Assembly (NCBI RefSeq): GCF_008831285.2
Contig: NC_045142.1
Location: 26,859,876 to 26,923,875, forward strand
Direction of reading: 5' to 3'
From: Nymphaea colorata
Taxonomy: Eukaryota; Streptophyta; Magnoliopsida; Nymphaeales; Nymphaeaceae
Length of the DNA: 64,000 nt
Shown: piece by piece, positions 23,931 through 36,075 of the stretch
Layout of the letters: each line of letters opens with the position of its first letter
Numbering within the stretch: position 1 is the stretch's first letter
The notes under the pieces: generated by a model
Databases searched by the model: none
The model's input: the letters and a program-made list of their open reading frames with translations, nothing else
Told to the model about the DNA's origin: nothing
Translations under genes and position numbers: made by a program

Positions 23931-24161
23931 ATGGCGACGCCGTTCCATCTTGGTTCCTGCTCGGCCATGGCCATGGCTCAAACGCGGGGCCAGGCCGCCG
24001 AATCCTTCAGACCTGACCACCTGACTGGTCCGCCCTCTGCCCGTCGCTTCTCATCCGCCGGCATGGCTCGCCCGCAGCATCGCTCTGCCTCCCTGGCGAC
24101 GCAGGCCCTGTCTCGAGTACTTTTATCCAAAACCAGGGCCGTTTCCGTGGAATCCAAGCAG
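23931..24161 (+). CDS. Putative orphan first exon, chloroplast transit-like
   Basis: ATG in a strong context (GACAATGGCG) opens 77 in-frame codons ending at a possible GT donor (AAGCAG|GTGGAG), phase 0. The encoded peptide begins MATPFHLGSCSAMAMAQTRG. It is rich in Ser, Ala and Arg with almost no acidic residues in its first 20 positions, and ends near KTRAVSVESKQ, all typical of a chloroplast transit peptide. No following exon is recognisable: about 160 bp downstream lies the chromovirus, and ndhN beyond it has its own start and transit peptide. It may be the stranded first exon of a gene disrupted by insertion, or a chance frame. Confidence 0.35.
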
Positions 24162-24319
24162 GTGGAGTCCTCTCAACCTCTCTCTCTCTCTCTTTGTCTC
24201 TCATTATTTAAGCTTGTGAAGTACCCGTTTGTATAGTAAAAGTAGGACAAGGTAGGAAAACGTTTCTCTTACCATCAGTTGTTGCCCCTCGTTTTCCGTT
24301 TCTTTGAACAATTGCATAT

Positions 24320-27300
24320 ACTCACGACCCAATTTTTGACACCAAAAATTTTCTTTCATTTTTATAATAGCTGAAGCAATATTGAGTCATGACCAGAACA
24401 TAAAGAAATCAGACATAGTTTTATTTCAATAATAAAATACTTTGACCCAAACAAAAATAACCACAAATCCCCAAAACCGACGCAGTACCCAGAATACCAA
24501 TGTCCGTCCATCACAAGACCAAGGTCGTCACTCCAAAGCCAAAATCTATCAAGAACTACCTGTAGAGATAGAAAGAAGGGTCAGAATTCCTTTGAGTATG
24601 AGAAAATCCAACCATGAATGGAACATGGCCCAAAAATAATATTTAGTTTCATAATACAATTCCAAAAAGGCCTTATGAACTACAACCATAAGTTTTCCAA
24701 AACTTAATACACACAAAAGTTACGACCCATTATCAGAACAAAACGAGGTGTGCAAAACCTCCCAAAATTTGGTAGGCTTCCAACCGTGGTTCTCTGACAA
24801 TGTCATGGTCATCGTGTCGAGCAACAGAAATCCCCGTGGGTATTCACGGGCAGAACAGAGCATCTCTTCACCAGGCGATCCAACGGATCAAGGGTACCTG
24901 CAGTGAAGCCTCCTAAGATATCCCAGATCGCCGCTGCAGCAACATGGTCTCTCTAAGAACCCGGGTGGAGAGACCAGGAGTCTCGCTCCCAAACAAAAAC
25001 AGAACAGAATCCCTGGCCCTTGTGTCGCCCAATACCCTATGGGCCCTCCAGTACAGCCAGAGGAGTGTGCGTCAACAGTGAGCCACGCGCACCACTACCT
25101 CCCGGGACGAAACCAAACATTGGGCAGAACAGAAAGCTCGCACTCGCATAAACCATCGCACAAAGTCCACGTTTCGCCTTCGAATTTCAAAAGTGAGGGT
25201 TTGCCAATGCTAGACATCGTCTAGTACCTCTTACAGAAACCGCCCTTAGGCTCGGTTTCCCAGACAACAGAAATAAGCCATTTCATAACTTGATTTCATG
25301 GCAACAGAACAAAGTCAAATAGACTTGCAACGGTACAAAGCATATCACATCCAAAATTAACACAATAATAACTATTTAGAAGCAAGAGAGTTCAGCACCT
25401 CTTTTTCTAAAATTTAATTAAAACAAAAGGCATCAAAGAGCAATAACACATAACAATTCATTTTTCTACTGAAATTGCGAACCAATATACGAAAACCCTC
25501 TTTTTGTGATTTCTAAGAACACGGAGGGTGCTATTTCGCTATTTCGTATGAGATATTAGACTCATGTTGAAAATAACTTTCATGAGCCTCTTTTTGCAAA
25601 AGATTTTCACAAAAGTGTTGCGGCATGAGTGCTTAAATATTATAGCAGCTTTTTCGTAAATCTTGCTAATATGGTGGACCCGTTTTGTAATTTTATAAAA
25701 ATGGATCACACTCATTTTTCTTCATTTCTTGCCCTCGTTTTCTCTCTCTTCGCACGAGAAAAATTTTCCCCTCCTCTCGTTCGACCGACGGTGACTTCCA
25801 CCGCTTCTTCAACAACACAAAACCAGCAACAGGGAGAAACTTCTTCCCGTGAGCACCAACGCAAGGGTTCCACGTCGCCGCCCACCATCCGACCGACAAT
25901 GGAGTTTCCACCGGCGCGCCACCATTTCCCGTCGTCTTCAAAGGGGGAACGAACCAGAGAAGAGGAGATCGTCTTCCTCCCACGCTCGGACGCTAGGGTT
26001 CTTCCGGCGCTGCTCCAATCTACCGTCCGACCCTCTTAGCCGCCGCCGCCTCCTCTGCTGCTCCCGTTTTTCAGTCTCGCCTCGCTGCGACTTGGATGAA
26101 CTGATGGGGAAGGATGAACGACGGGAGGAGGGCGCTGCATTCCAACTTTACCCAAAACGCCTCTCTATCATCAGTGTGAGGGAAACGACTGGTTTTGGCC
26201 AGACCCTCCCCCTGCTTCAATGGCGTCCTCTCAGTCTCCCTTTTTGTTACGACGAGGATGAACCGGCCCACAAGGAAGAACGACAGGAGGAAGCCTGCGT
26301 CTTCCATGCCATGTGATTCGTTTTTCCCAAATCGCCTCTGCTGCAACCACTCAAGGGACGACTGGTCCCCATTCAATCGGCAACTGGTTCTGCTCGTAGA
26401 TAGGGCTGGAGGTGCTTCCTCCCATCCCTCTTCTTTGTTTGCTGATTTTGGGTTTACCCTAAGTAAAGCAAAACTGGTCTTGCCTTTTGTTGTCGACATT
26501 CTAAACTGCTCTTCTCTTTGGTTTGGTATTAACTTTAAGTTCGGGATGACAACAGAGTCTTCCCTCAATCAGCTTTGTATCGCAAATTCTGTGGCTAGAC
26601 CCTTTGCGAGGGTGGTGGTATAAAAATTTCCTTCATGTACCTTGTTCAAATCCTTCAACAAAGCCCCCATCATTTAGCTATACATGCTCTGTTTCAGAGT
26701 CGAAAGAAATCTTGGTTTCTCACAGATGGGCTAACGCATACAACTTACATCAACACCGAGAGTTTCAACACCCATCATGGCTAACACACGTCATACTTAA
26801 CAGCTAGCATGCTTACATCTAGAAAATTAGAGATACTAGAACGAAGAGCAAGAAGTATCGTCACCCGTCGATTCTTCTCTAGGCATAGATCCACTATTGC
26901 ATATAAATATATCTATTCATAAGAAATCAAACAAAAATACAAGGCTACATGATCTATTAACAACTGAATGTTTCCCATACCTTTCAAATCCAAGCTTAAC
27001 TTTCAGCCGTAGTCTTCTTGTGCTTCTGGTTCCCTTACAACAGCCACCAATCTCTACCTCAACTAGAAGGAGGGCAAACATGAGGACGTTCCTCACTCTC
27101 TCTTTCTTGAATCCTCTTGTTGCAGGACTCTCTCGTCGATGGCTGTAGCAATAACGGATGTTTATCTTTCATCCTCTCTCAAGTAAAGGAATCACGTCAG
27201 TTTCTCTTTCCCCTTCCTTTCTTTCCATACGAGTGTTGCGGTTACCCTTGGCAGTTACAACCTCATCCCTATCTTTTCCATAATTATCTCCTTTATGATA

Positions 27301-27414
27301 AACTTGACAGTTTTTTGAAAAAACATTAAGAATCATTTGATCTTTCATTTGATTCCTCCCCAAATTAACATTTCAAATATTAAATGAAACTTAATAAAAA
27401 TCGTGGGTCTTACA
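24320..27414 (-). repeat. LTR of the chromovirus (3' LTR)
   Basis: Aligns over its whole length with 29926-32979. It ends, on the plus strand, with ATCGTGGGTCTTACA at 27414, next to the polypurine tract. Open frames inside it (up to about 165 codons, both strands) recur in the other LTR and show no domain. Confidence 0.9.
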
Positions 27415-27429
27415 TCCTTCCCCCCTAAA

Positions 27430-29780
27430 AAGAAATTTCGTCCTCGAAATTTGAGCGTACCTTATTGAAACAACTGGGGATATCTCTTTCTCATGTCTTG
27501 TTCCGACTCCCATGTACATTCATTGATTCCATGATGTTGTCATTCCACTTGAACTAGTGGGATAGTCTTCTTTCGCAATACATGCTCCTTTCGGTCTATA
27601 ATCTGAAGCGGCTTTTCTTATGTTGTCATGTCCTCTTGCACATCAACTTCTTCTTAGTCTATCACATGTGAAGGATCAGGTGCATACTTCCTTAACATCG
27701 ACACGTGAAATACTGGATGAACATGACTATACTGCGGTGGAAGTTCAATTCGATATGCAACCTCTCCAACTTTTTCCAAAATCTCGAATGGACCAATGTA
27801 TCTTGGGCTCAATTTTCCCTTCTTTTCGAACCAAAAAAGACTCTTGGTGGGTGATACCTTGACAAATACATGATCTCCTGCTTCAAAAGCTAGCTCTCTT
27901 CTTCATTGGTCTGCATAACTCTTTTGTCGACTCTGGGCAGCCAAAAGTTTCTTTCTAATCATATTGACCTGATCAGTGCAGTGTTGGATCACCAAAGGAT
28001 CCTCAATCTTGTTGTCTCCTATCTCTGCCCAACATGATGGTGATCTACAGGGTCGGCCATAAAGAGCTTCAAACGGAGTCATTCCAATGCTAGAGTGATA
28101 GCTGTTGTTGTACGCAAATTCAGCCAACTTCACATGTTTATCCCATTCACCCTTCCATTGCAAAACACAAGCTATTAACATATCTTTAAGAGTCTGGATG
28201 GTTTACTCAGTTTCAATTTTGTTCCCAACGCTTCCTGTAGCCTTCCCCAAAACTTGGATGTAAATCTCGGATCTCTGTCAGAGATTATTGATTTAGGGAT
28301 TCCATGAAGTCTCACAATTTCATCAACATACAAATCTACTAGACTTTCTAGTGATTGTGAAATCTTGATCAGACGAAAATGTGCAGATTTAGTTAGGCGG
28401 TCTACCACTACCCAAATAGCATCGTGTTGTCGTCGAGTACGTGGTAACCCCACTACGAAGTCCATGGTGATGTCTTCCCATTTCTATCTGTTGCATCAAA
28501 CCACCTGGTTTCTGATGTTCCACTTTAACCTGTTGACACACTAAGCATCGTGAGACGAACTCAGCAATCTCTTTCTTCATTCCTGGCCACCAGAAGTTTA
28601 TCCTTAAATTTTGATATATCTTTGTGCTTCCTAGATGTATGGTGTATCTTGTCTTGTGTGCCTCTTCCAGCAACTTGTTCTTCACTTCTGGATCATTCGG
28701 AACCCACAATCTACCATTGAACCACACATATTCATCGTCGTCCTCAGAATAAGGAGTTTCTTCTTTCTTGTGACACTCAAGTTTCAACTTCCCATATTCA
28801 GGGCTCTGTTTTTGTTTCTCAATAATTTCATCAAGGAAACTATCTCGAATTATTCCAGCACACTTCACCTTTTCATTATCATCTTGCAATGGATGCAATT
28901 TTTCAAAATCTTCCACCAAATTCCATGTCTGCATTAATAGTCCACTAGATTTATCAGTCGTCTTTCTGCTGAGTACATTGGCTACCACATTAGCCTTTCT
29001 TGGATGATATTTTATTTCAAAGTCGTAATCTTTGAGATATTACAGCCATCTTCTCTGTCTTAGATTTAATTCCTTCTGCGAGAACAAATATTTGAGAGAT
29101 TTGTGGTCAGAAAATACTTCAAATGCCACACCATAGAGATAACGTTTCCATATTTTTAGTGCAATTACCACAGCTCCTAATTCTAGAGGCATAAGCTATA
29201 ACATTGTCCTTTTGCATAAGCACCGCTCCATAACCTATTCCGGACGCATCAGTATATACCACAAATCATTTCCTCTCATTTGGTAGTGCCATAATTAGGG
29301 CGTTTGTCAAATTGTCCTTCGACGCTTGAAAACTCTTTTGACAGTTTTCCGTCCACGTAAATTTCACGCCCTTTCGTAGCAATGTAGTCATTGGGGTTGT
29401 AATTTTTGAGAAATCCTTGATGAATTTCCTGTAGTAACCTGTCCAGCCAAGAAAACTTCTGATTTCTGCTACATTAGTTGGTGCATTCCACTGTTATATA
29501 GCTTCCACTTTGGCCGGATCAACTGCCACTCCCTCCTTAGAGATTACATGTCCCAAGAAATTCACTTTGTCTAGCCAAAACTCACACTTGGAATATTTGG
29601 CATACAGTTGATTTTGTCTCAACATCTTCATCACTATCTCAAGATGTACCGCATGCATCGCTTCACACTCTTAGTACACTAGCACATTGTCAATGAACAC
29701 TATAACGAATCGGTCTAAGTACTCGTGAAATATCCGATTCATGAGATCCATAAAAGCTACAGTAAAAACACAGCCATTTT
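27430..29780 (-). pseudogene. Chromovirus pol remnant
   Basis: Fossil pol region, read right to left. It contains RNase H/RT-like sequence, then the integrase zinc-binding region (about 28.45-28.75 kb; HLGSTKIYQNLRINFWWPGM, CLVCQQVK), the integrase core (about 28.18-28.46 kb; MDFVVGLPRTRRQHDAIWVV, SDRDPRFTSKFW), the integrase C-terminal part (about 27.9-28.18 kb; YNNSYHSSIGMTPFEALYGR) and a chromodomain-like end (HVHPVFHVS, then WEWQ-like residues). It is broken in several places. Confidence 0.85.
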
Positions 29781-29925
29781 TGGACTAATATAAAACGTCA
29801 AAAACTCAATATTTACAACAAATAAAAAACACCCTTCTTTAACTTGCTCGGATGACACTTCCTCTACTTGTGATCGACATTGGCATTGGACATTGACTCT
29901 AGACACCGTGCTCTGATACCAAAGT

Positions 29926-32900
29926 TGTCACAACCCAATTTTTGACACCAAAAATTTTCTTTCATTTCTATAATAGCGGAAGCAATATTGAGTCATGACC
30001 AGAACATAAAGAAATCAGACATTGTTTTATTTCAATAATAAAATACTTGGACCCAAACAAAAATAACCACAAATCTCCAAAACCGACGTAGTGCCCAGAA
30101 TGCCAATGCCCTTCCATCACAAGACCAAAGTCGTCACTCCAAAGCCAAAATCTATCAAGGACTACCTGTAGAGATAGAAAGAAGGATCAGAATTCCTCTG
30201 AGTATGAGAAAATCCAGCCATGAATGGAACATGGCCCAAAAATAATATTTAGTTTCGTAATACAATTCCAAAAAGGCCTTATGAACTACAACCGTAAGTT
30301 TTCCAAAACTTTATACACACAAAAGTTACGACCCATTATCAGAACAAAACGAGGTGTGCACAACCTCCCAAAATTTCGTAGGCTTCCAACCGTGGTTCTC
30401 TAACAATGTCATGGTCATCGTGCCGAGCAACAGATATCCCCGTGGGCACTCACGGGCAGAACAGAACATCTCTTCACCAGGCGATCCAACGGATCGAGGG
30501 TACCTGCAGTGAAGCCTCCTGAGATATCCCAGATCGCTGCTGCAGCAGCATGGTCTCTCTAGGAACTCGGGTGGAGAGACCAGGAGTCTCGCTCCCAAAC
30601 AGAAACAGAACATAATCTCGGGCCCTTGTGCCGCCCAATACCCTGTGGGCCCTCCAGTACAGCCAGAGGAGTGTGCGTCAACAGTGAGCCATGCGCACCA
30701 CTACCTCCCGGGACGAAACCAAACACTGGGCAGAACAGAAAGCTCGCACTCGTATAAACCATCGCACAAAGTCCACGTTTCGCCTTCGAATTTCAAAAGT
30801 GAGGGTTTGCCAATGCTAGACATCGTCTAGTACCTCTCACAGAAACCGCCTTTAGGCTCGGTTTCCTAGACAACAGAAATAAGCCATTTCATAACTTGAT
30901 TTCATGGCAACAGAACAAAGTCAAATAGACTTGCAACGGTACAAAGCATATCACATCCAAAATTAACACAATAATAACTATTTAGAAGCAAGAGAGTTCA
31001 GCACCTCTTTTTCTGAAATTTAATTAAAACAAAAGGCATCAAAGAGCAATAACACATAACAATTCATTTTTCTACTGAAATTGCGAACCAATATACGAAA
31101 ACCCTCTTTTGGTGATTTCTAAGAACACGGAGGGTGCTATTTCGCTATTTCGTATGAGATATTAGACTCATGTTGAAAATAACTTTCACGAGCCTCTTTT
31201 TGCAAAAGATTTTCACAAAAGTGTTGCGGCATGAGTGCTTAAATATTATAGCAGCTTTTTCATAAATCTTGCTAATATGGTGGACCCGTTTTGTAATTTT
31301 ATAAAAATGGAGCACACTCATTTTTCTTCATTTCTTGCCCTCGTTTTCTCTCTCTTCGCACGAGAACTCCTCCCCTCCTCTCGTTCGACCGACGGTGACT
31401 TCCACCGCTTTTTCAACAACACAAAACCAGCAACGGGGAGAAACTTCTTCCCGTGAATACCAACGCGAGGGTTCCACGTCGCCGCCCACCATCCGACCGA
31501 CAGTGGAGCTTCCACCGGCGCGCCACCATTTCCCGTCGTCTTCAAAGGGGGAACGAACCAAAGAGGAAGAGATCGTCTTCCTCCCACGCTCGGACGCTAG
31601 GGTTCTTCCGGCGCTGCTCCAATCTACCGTCCGACCCTCTTAGCCGCCGCCGCCTCCTCTGCTGCTCCCGTTTTTCAGCCTCGCCTCGCTGCAACTGGGA
31701 TGAACTGATGGGGAAGGATGAACGACAGGAGGAGGGCGCTGCATTCCAACTTTACCCAAAACGCCTCTCTACCATCAGTGTGAGGGAAACAACTAGTTTT
31801 GGCCAGACCCTCCCCCAGCTTCAACGGCATCCTCTCAGTCTCCCTTTTTGTTACGACGAGGATGAACCGGCCCACAAGGAAGAATGACAGGAGGAAGCCT
31901 GCGTCTTCCATGCCATGTGATTCGTTTTTCCCAAATCGCCTCTGCTGCAACCACTCAAGGGACAACGGGTCCCCAGTCAATCGGCGACTGGTTCTGCTCG
32001 TAGATAGGGCTGGAGGTGCTTCCTCCCATCCCTCTTCTTTGTTTGCTGATTTTGGGTTTACCCTAAGTAAAGCAAAACTGGTCTTGCCTTCTATCGACGA
32101 CATTCTAAACTGCTCTTCTCTTTGGTTTGGTATTAACTTTAAGTTCGGGATGACAACAGAGTCTTCCCTCAATCAGCTTTGTATCGCAAATTCTGTGGCC
32201 AGACCCTTTGCGAGGGTGGTGGTATAAAAATTTCCTTATGTACCTTGTTCAAATCCTTTAACAAAGCCCCCATCATTTAGCTATACATGTTTTGTTTCAT
32301 AGTCGAAAGAAATCTTGGTTTCTCACAGATGGGCTAACGCATACAACTTACATCAACACCGAGAGTTTCAACACCCATCATGGCTAACACACGTCATACT
32401 TAACTGCTAGCATGCTTACATCTAGAAAATAAGTATCGTCACCCGTCGATTCTTCTCTAGGCATAGATCCACTATTGCATATAAATATATCTATTCATAA
32501 GAAATCAAACAAAAATACAAGGCTACATGATCTATTAACAACTGAATGTTTCCCATACCTTTCAAATCCAAGCTTAACTTTCAGCCGTAGTCTTCTTGCG
32601 CTTCCGGTTCCCTCACAACAGCCACCAATCTCTACCTCAACTAGAAGGACGGCAAACATGAGGACGTTCCTCACTCTCTCTTTCTTGAATCCTCTTGTTG
32701 CAGGACTCTCTAGTCGATGGCTGTAGCAATAACAGATGTTTATCTTTCATCCTCTCTCAAGTAAAGGAATCACGTCAGTTTCTCTTTCCCCTTCCTTTCT
32801 TTCCATACGAGCGGTTACCCTTGGCAGTTACAACCTCATCCCTATCTTTTCCATAATTATCTCTTTTATAATAAACTTGACAGTTTTTTGAAAAATCATT

Positions 32901-32979
32901 AAGAATCATTTGATCTATTCCTCCCCAAATTAACGTTTCAAATATTAAAAGAAACTTAATAAATATCGTGGGTCTTACA
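29926..32979 (-). repeat. LTR of the chromovirus (5' LTR)
   Basis: Aligned partner of 24320-27414, adjacent to the primer-binding site at 29911-29923. Its outer edge lies 215 bp before the ndhN ATG, so any LTR promoter fires away from ndhN. Confidence 0.9.
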
Positions 32980-33193
32980 ACTAATAGATGCCCACTTATG
33001 GATGGTCTCAGGAGTATGCAACTACAATGATAGCCAAATGCACCAATTCCATTGTGGTTCCTGCCTCTGGGTTGTGGACCCAGTTTGTCTCTTATCTTTG
33101 CTCTCCACCACACCTTTCACCGCTGCCCATCCACCACAGCCACCACCAAAGAATTGGCGCCTTCCTCCAAACAAGCATTTCACTGAAGGATTA

Positions 33194-34495
33194 ATGGCGA
33201 CCACCGTCTTTCAAATCCGGCAGGCGCCAACGTCCTTTTATGGCGATCAACTGCTTCTGTTGCGGAGTTCTTTGCGAGCTCCGGGCTGCGTGCAGATAAC
33301 CGGCCGCCGGAGCAGTGAAGGTCCATTGAGGAGGAAGGGCGGCGTCGGGATCAGGTGTGCACTTCAGGATCTGATCGGAGGAGACCTGTTGAAGTTCGAT
33401 TTGGGGCAGTGGCTTGATGACGTTGAGAAGCACAAGGCTCTGGCCATCTACTCTCCACATGAAGGTGGCTATGAGGGCCGGTACTTGACGCGGCTGAGAT
33501 ACCAAGGCTACTACTTTCTGGATCTGTCAGCTAGAGGTCTCGGGGATCCGGAGACCACCCTCACAAAAATCCACCCCGTCTGCCCGGTATCTCTCTGTCA
33601 CTCTCTACTCTCTGTTCTCCATACACTGCCACACATTATCCCTTTTAATTTGAATGATGTTTTCCAAGTAGACGACTTTCAATTTTCACTGTTTTGCTGA
33701 TAGTATTCAATGGTTCTTGTTGATATTTAGCCTACTTTGCTCACGCCATATTTGACCTTGACGCAGGCTCATTTGGGGAGGCAGCCCATCGCGAGATGGT
33801 ACTACCCACCGGAGATTGATTATAGACTTTCTCTGCTGCCGCCGAACAGCAAAGGATTGATTCTTTGGGTAATCGAAGCCAAGGTATCCTGAACTCTTCT
33901 CCTCATAAAACCGCGTCTTCTTCATGTCTCTCATGGTGCTTTCTTGGAAGAATGATGGAAACATGACAATGTTGGTTCTGCACAGGTTCTGTCCAAGGCA
34001 GAGTTACAGTTTCTAGCATTGCTGCCAAGCATACGGCCAAAAGTGAAGGTGATTGCAGAGTGTGGGAATTGGTAAGCCCAACACAGCATTCTTCTCCTTG
34101 GTAATGGAAAAGTTGCTCACATTGACCCCACCATCCTCCCCAGTATTTCATGGGGCTGTAAGGAATTTTCAGTAAAGCTCTGGGCAAGGGCATCCCAATG
34201 AGTGAGCTTCACATTGGCTTGCTTGGAGGTTACTTTGATTTCTCAGATTCTTTCTAAACGGTTCCATACTTGATATGTTCAATAAGATAGACAGGGGAGT
34301 TGGCACAGCTCAGGCTAACAACTGCCTCCCTGATATTGTAACAAGCTCACGTCTTTGCCAGTTAGTTACTTCTGTTTTCTAATCATGCATGCTTCAGAAA
34401 ATTGGCTAATGCGATTGAGTCCCTTTGGCAGGAGGAAATTCGTCTGGAAACCATTGAAGGAAATTGCAGGACTTCCTCTTGACGATGAAGCCTGA
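33194..34495 (+). CDS. ndhN: NAD(P)H-quinone oxidoreductase subunit N, chloroplastic
   Basis: Nuclear-encoded subunit of the chloroplast NDH complex, which drives cyclic electron flow around photosystem I. Exons: 33194-33586, 33767-33883, 33986-34071, 34432-34495, all with GT-AG borders, giving 219 aa. Residues 1 to about 54 look like a transit peptide (Ser/Arg-rich, ending near GIRCALQ). The mature part has the NdhN signature: SPHEGGYEGRYLTRLRYQGY, ARGLGDPETTL, HPVCPAHLGRQPIARWYYPP, SKGLILWVIEAKVLSKAELQ, and VIAECGNWRKFVWKPLKEIA at the end. I chose MATTVF rather than an in-frame site further upstream because it gives a proper transit peptide and lies just after the expected leader. The chromovirus edge lies 215 bp upstream. 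The 3' three exons are repeated as a pseudogene at 39.4 kb. Confidence 0.93.
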
Positions 34496-34839
34496 TCTGT
34501 CCTGCTACTGCTACTGAAAGTCTGTAAAGCCTCTGTTGTTGTCTATGGCCAATAGCCAAGAAAAGGCGCTGTCAAGGAGCTATGTGGCGCTTTTTTTATT
34601 TTCTTTTGTCTTGATGAGCATCCACCCCTAAGCCCATCATGCAAATTTGAGCGTTGCATGATACGCATGACTCAAAAACTTATGGTCGCATGACATATAT
34701 AAGGCGCAGATTGTGTACAGTTCTGCACCAAGTCTAAATCATGCCAAGCTCGTGTTTCCTTGGTGAAATCTATATGAATTCTTCTAGTGGATCCATGGCA
34801 GAGTATCAAAAAAGCTAAAACCAACAAGGCAAACTTTTG

Positions 34840-35136
34840 TAACCAACCCATTACGTGTCCTCCATGAAAACTTTTTTATATGCGGCTACATGGAAACTCA
34901 TTATCACATGAAGATGCAAAGTATATTATGCCAACACAAAATTTTCCTTCTTTCCTTCAATTCAACCAAAAGCAAAGTCCATGCTTCTGTTACATTTTCT
35001 CTAGCTTTTGCTTATCCGTGCCATCGCGTCCAGTACTACAATATTTAACTGTTTCTTATTATTTTTAGCGCCATCGATCGTAACTTTTTCAAGTCATGTC
35101 GATGTAAAATGTCAGACACTGTGCTGTGACGCACGC
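34840..35136 (+). repeat. ndhN-downstream segment, copy in unit A
   Basis: Aligns with 22690-22985 and 40425-40720. It shares the core CCATTACGTGTCCTCCATGA and AGCGCCATCGATCGTAACTT. Confidence 0.85.
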
Positions 35137-35960
35137 AGTGATGCCTTTAAGCAGAAAGTTAAGCAGTTTCGAAGATAACAATGAACTTGACGATGCTTTT
35201 CAAACCATGGGCAGTCTTGGTTGATTTATTTACATACGCTTGTGCAAACATGGACTGCTCATTGATCTTGGATCAAGTTAAAACCTTGTCATTGGGTAGC
35301 CTGAATCTTGATCTTGGATCCAGTCTTAAAACATTTTGGTGGCCATTGGTCTCACGCTCATTGTTACGAGCAAAAAAATAATGGCAAGAAACGTATTTTC
35401 TCATGTGTTCTAAAATGAGATGATTGAGCTTAAGGTTCTCGTTTGGTTATTGTGAGCAAAAATCATGTCTATCAAAACTATCCGGATAGTTTTTAAACAC
35501 TAGACCTTACCATCCATCCGTATGTATCATCATAATAAACTTTGAGCTTTAATTTAATCTCGCACACAACTTGTTTAACAAAACAAGTCAGAGCTCGAAT
35601 CATGCTTAAGCCAGCAAATTTTATTTGGGCCCGAATTGGTCTTTCTTTTACAACCCTCTAAAATAAATCTAAGGCAACCAACGGCAAGAGATATTTCTTG
35701 CACTCTCTTCATTATCGCATATTTGCTTTTTTTTTTTCGAAATTAATTATGTTCTTATTGGCAACCTTTATGTTTCAATCTATTTAAACTTTTTATTGAA
35801 TTGGAGGGGATGCAATATTATGGAAATTGGAATCTATCAGTATCCGGCGCATTAAAATGGTATTTTATTTTCTTTTGCTTTAAAACGATTGAAACAATGG
35901 GCTGCGATATTGGATGTATCTGCAGCCCCGCACATGGGTGTGTTGAATCGGAAAGACTTG
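35137..35960. other. UGT upstream spacer, unit A
   Basis: AT-rich spacer between the ndhN-downstream segment and the UGT leader. It matches parts of 40.72-42.15 kb, which is longer because of an insertion of about 600 bp. No gene was recognised. Confidence 0.6.
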
Positions 35961-35989
35961 GCTTGGCTTGCTAGGAAGAGAGAGAGAGA

Positions 35990-36002
35990 GAGGGGATAAA
36001 AC
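35990..36002 (+). promoter_or_regulatory. Single GATAAAAC box before UGT copy 1
   Basis: A (GA)n run leads into GGGGATAAAACCCCTGC about 75-85 bp before the UGT ATG. It is the single-copy counterpart of the box repeated eleven times before UGT copy 2. Whether it acts as a TATA-type element is inference. Confidence 0.4.
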
Positions 36003-36075
36003 CCCTGCAGACAGTGCTCACTGGAAGGAAGCTGAAACGCGCCTGAGAAGAAAAGGCGGTGAGATTGGTCCAGAT

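Larger units (their letters stand above)
24320..32979 (-). mobile_element. Ty3/gypsy chromovirus (Tekay-like), broken
   Basis: Fossil LTR retrotransposon on the minus strand. Two LTRs of about 3.05-3.1 kb (24320-27414 and 29926-32979) begin TGTAAGACCCACGAT, and the one on the right ends TTGTGACA, on the minus strand. The primer-binding site (TTTGGTATCAGAG, tRNA-Met type) is at 29911-29923, and a purine-rich tract abuts the other LTR at 27415-27428. Recognisable parts in order are RNase H/reverse-transcriptase remnants (about 29000-29780), integrase (about 27900-28990) and a chromodomain-like end (about 27430-27880). Gag and protease were not recognised. It is broken, with several breaks. By eye the LTRs differ by roughly 3-6 percent, suggesting an age of about one to a few million years. 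I see no clear target-site duplication. The strand and LTR length suggest the Tekay/Del clade. Confidence 0.9.

Noticed and set aside
25629-26623. Frames of 100-165 codons in both chromovirus LTRs
   Set aside because: They lie inside the LTRs, occur on both strands, share no domain and are repeated because the LTRs are.
33002-33193. In-frame upstream start for ndhN
   Set aside because: It would add about 64 residues unlike any transit peptide; the later ATG gives the normal protein length.
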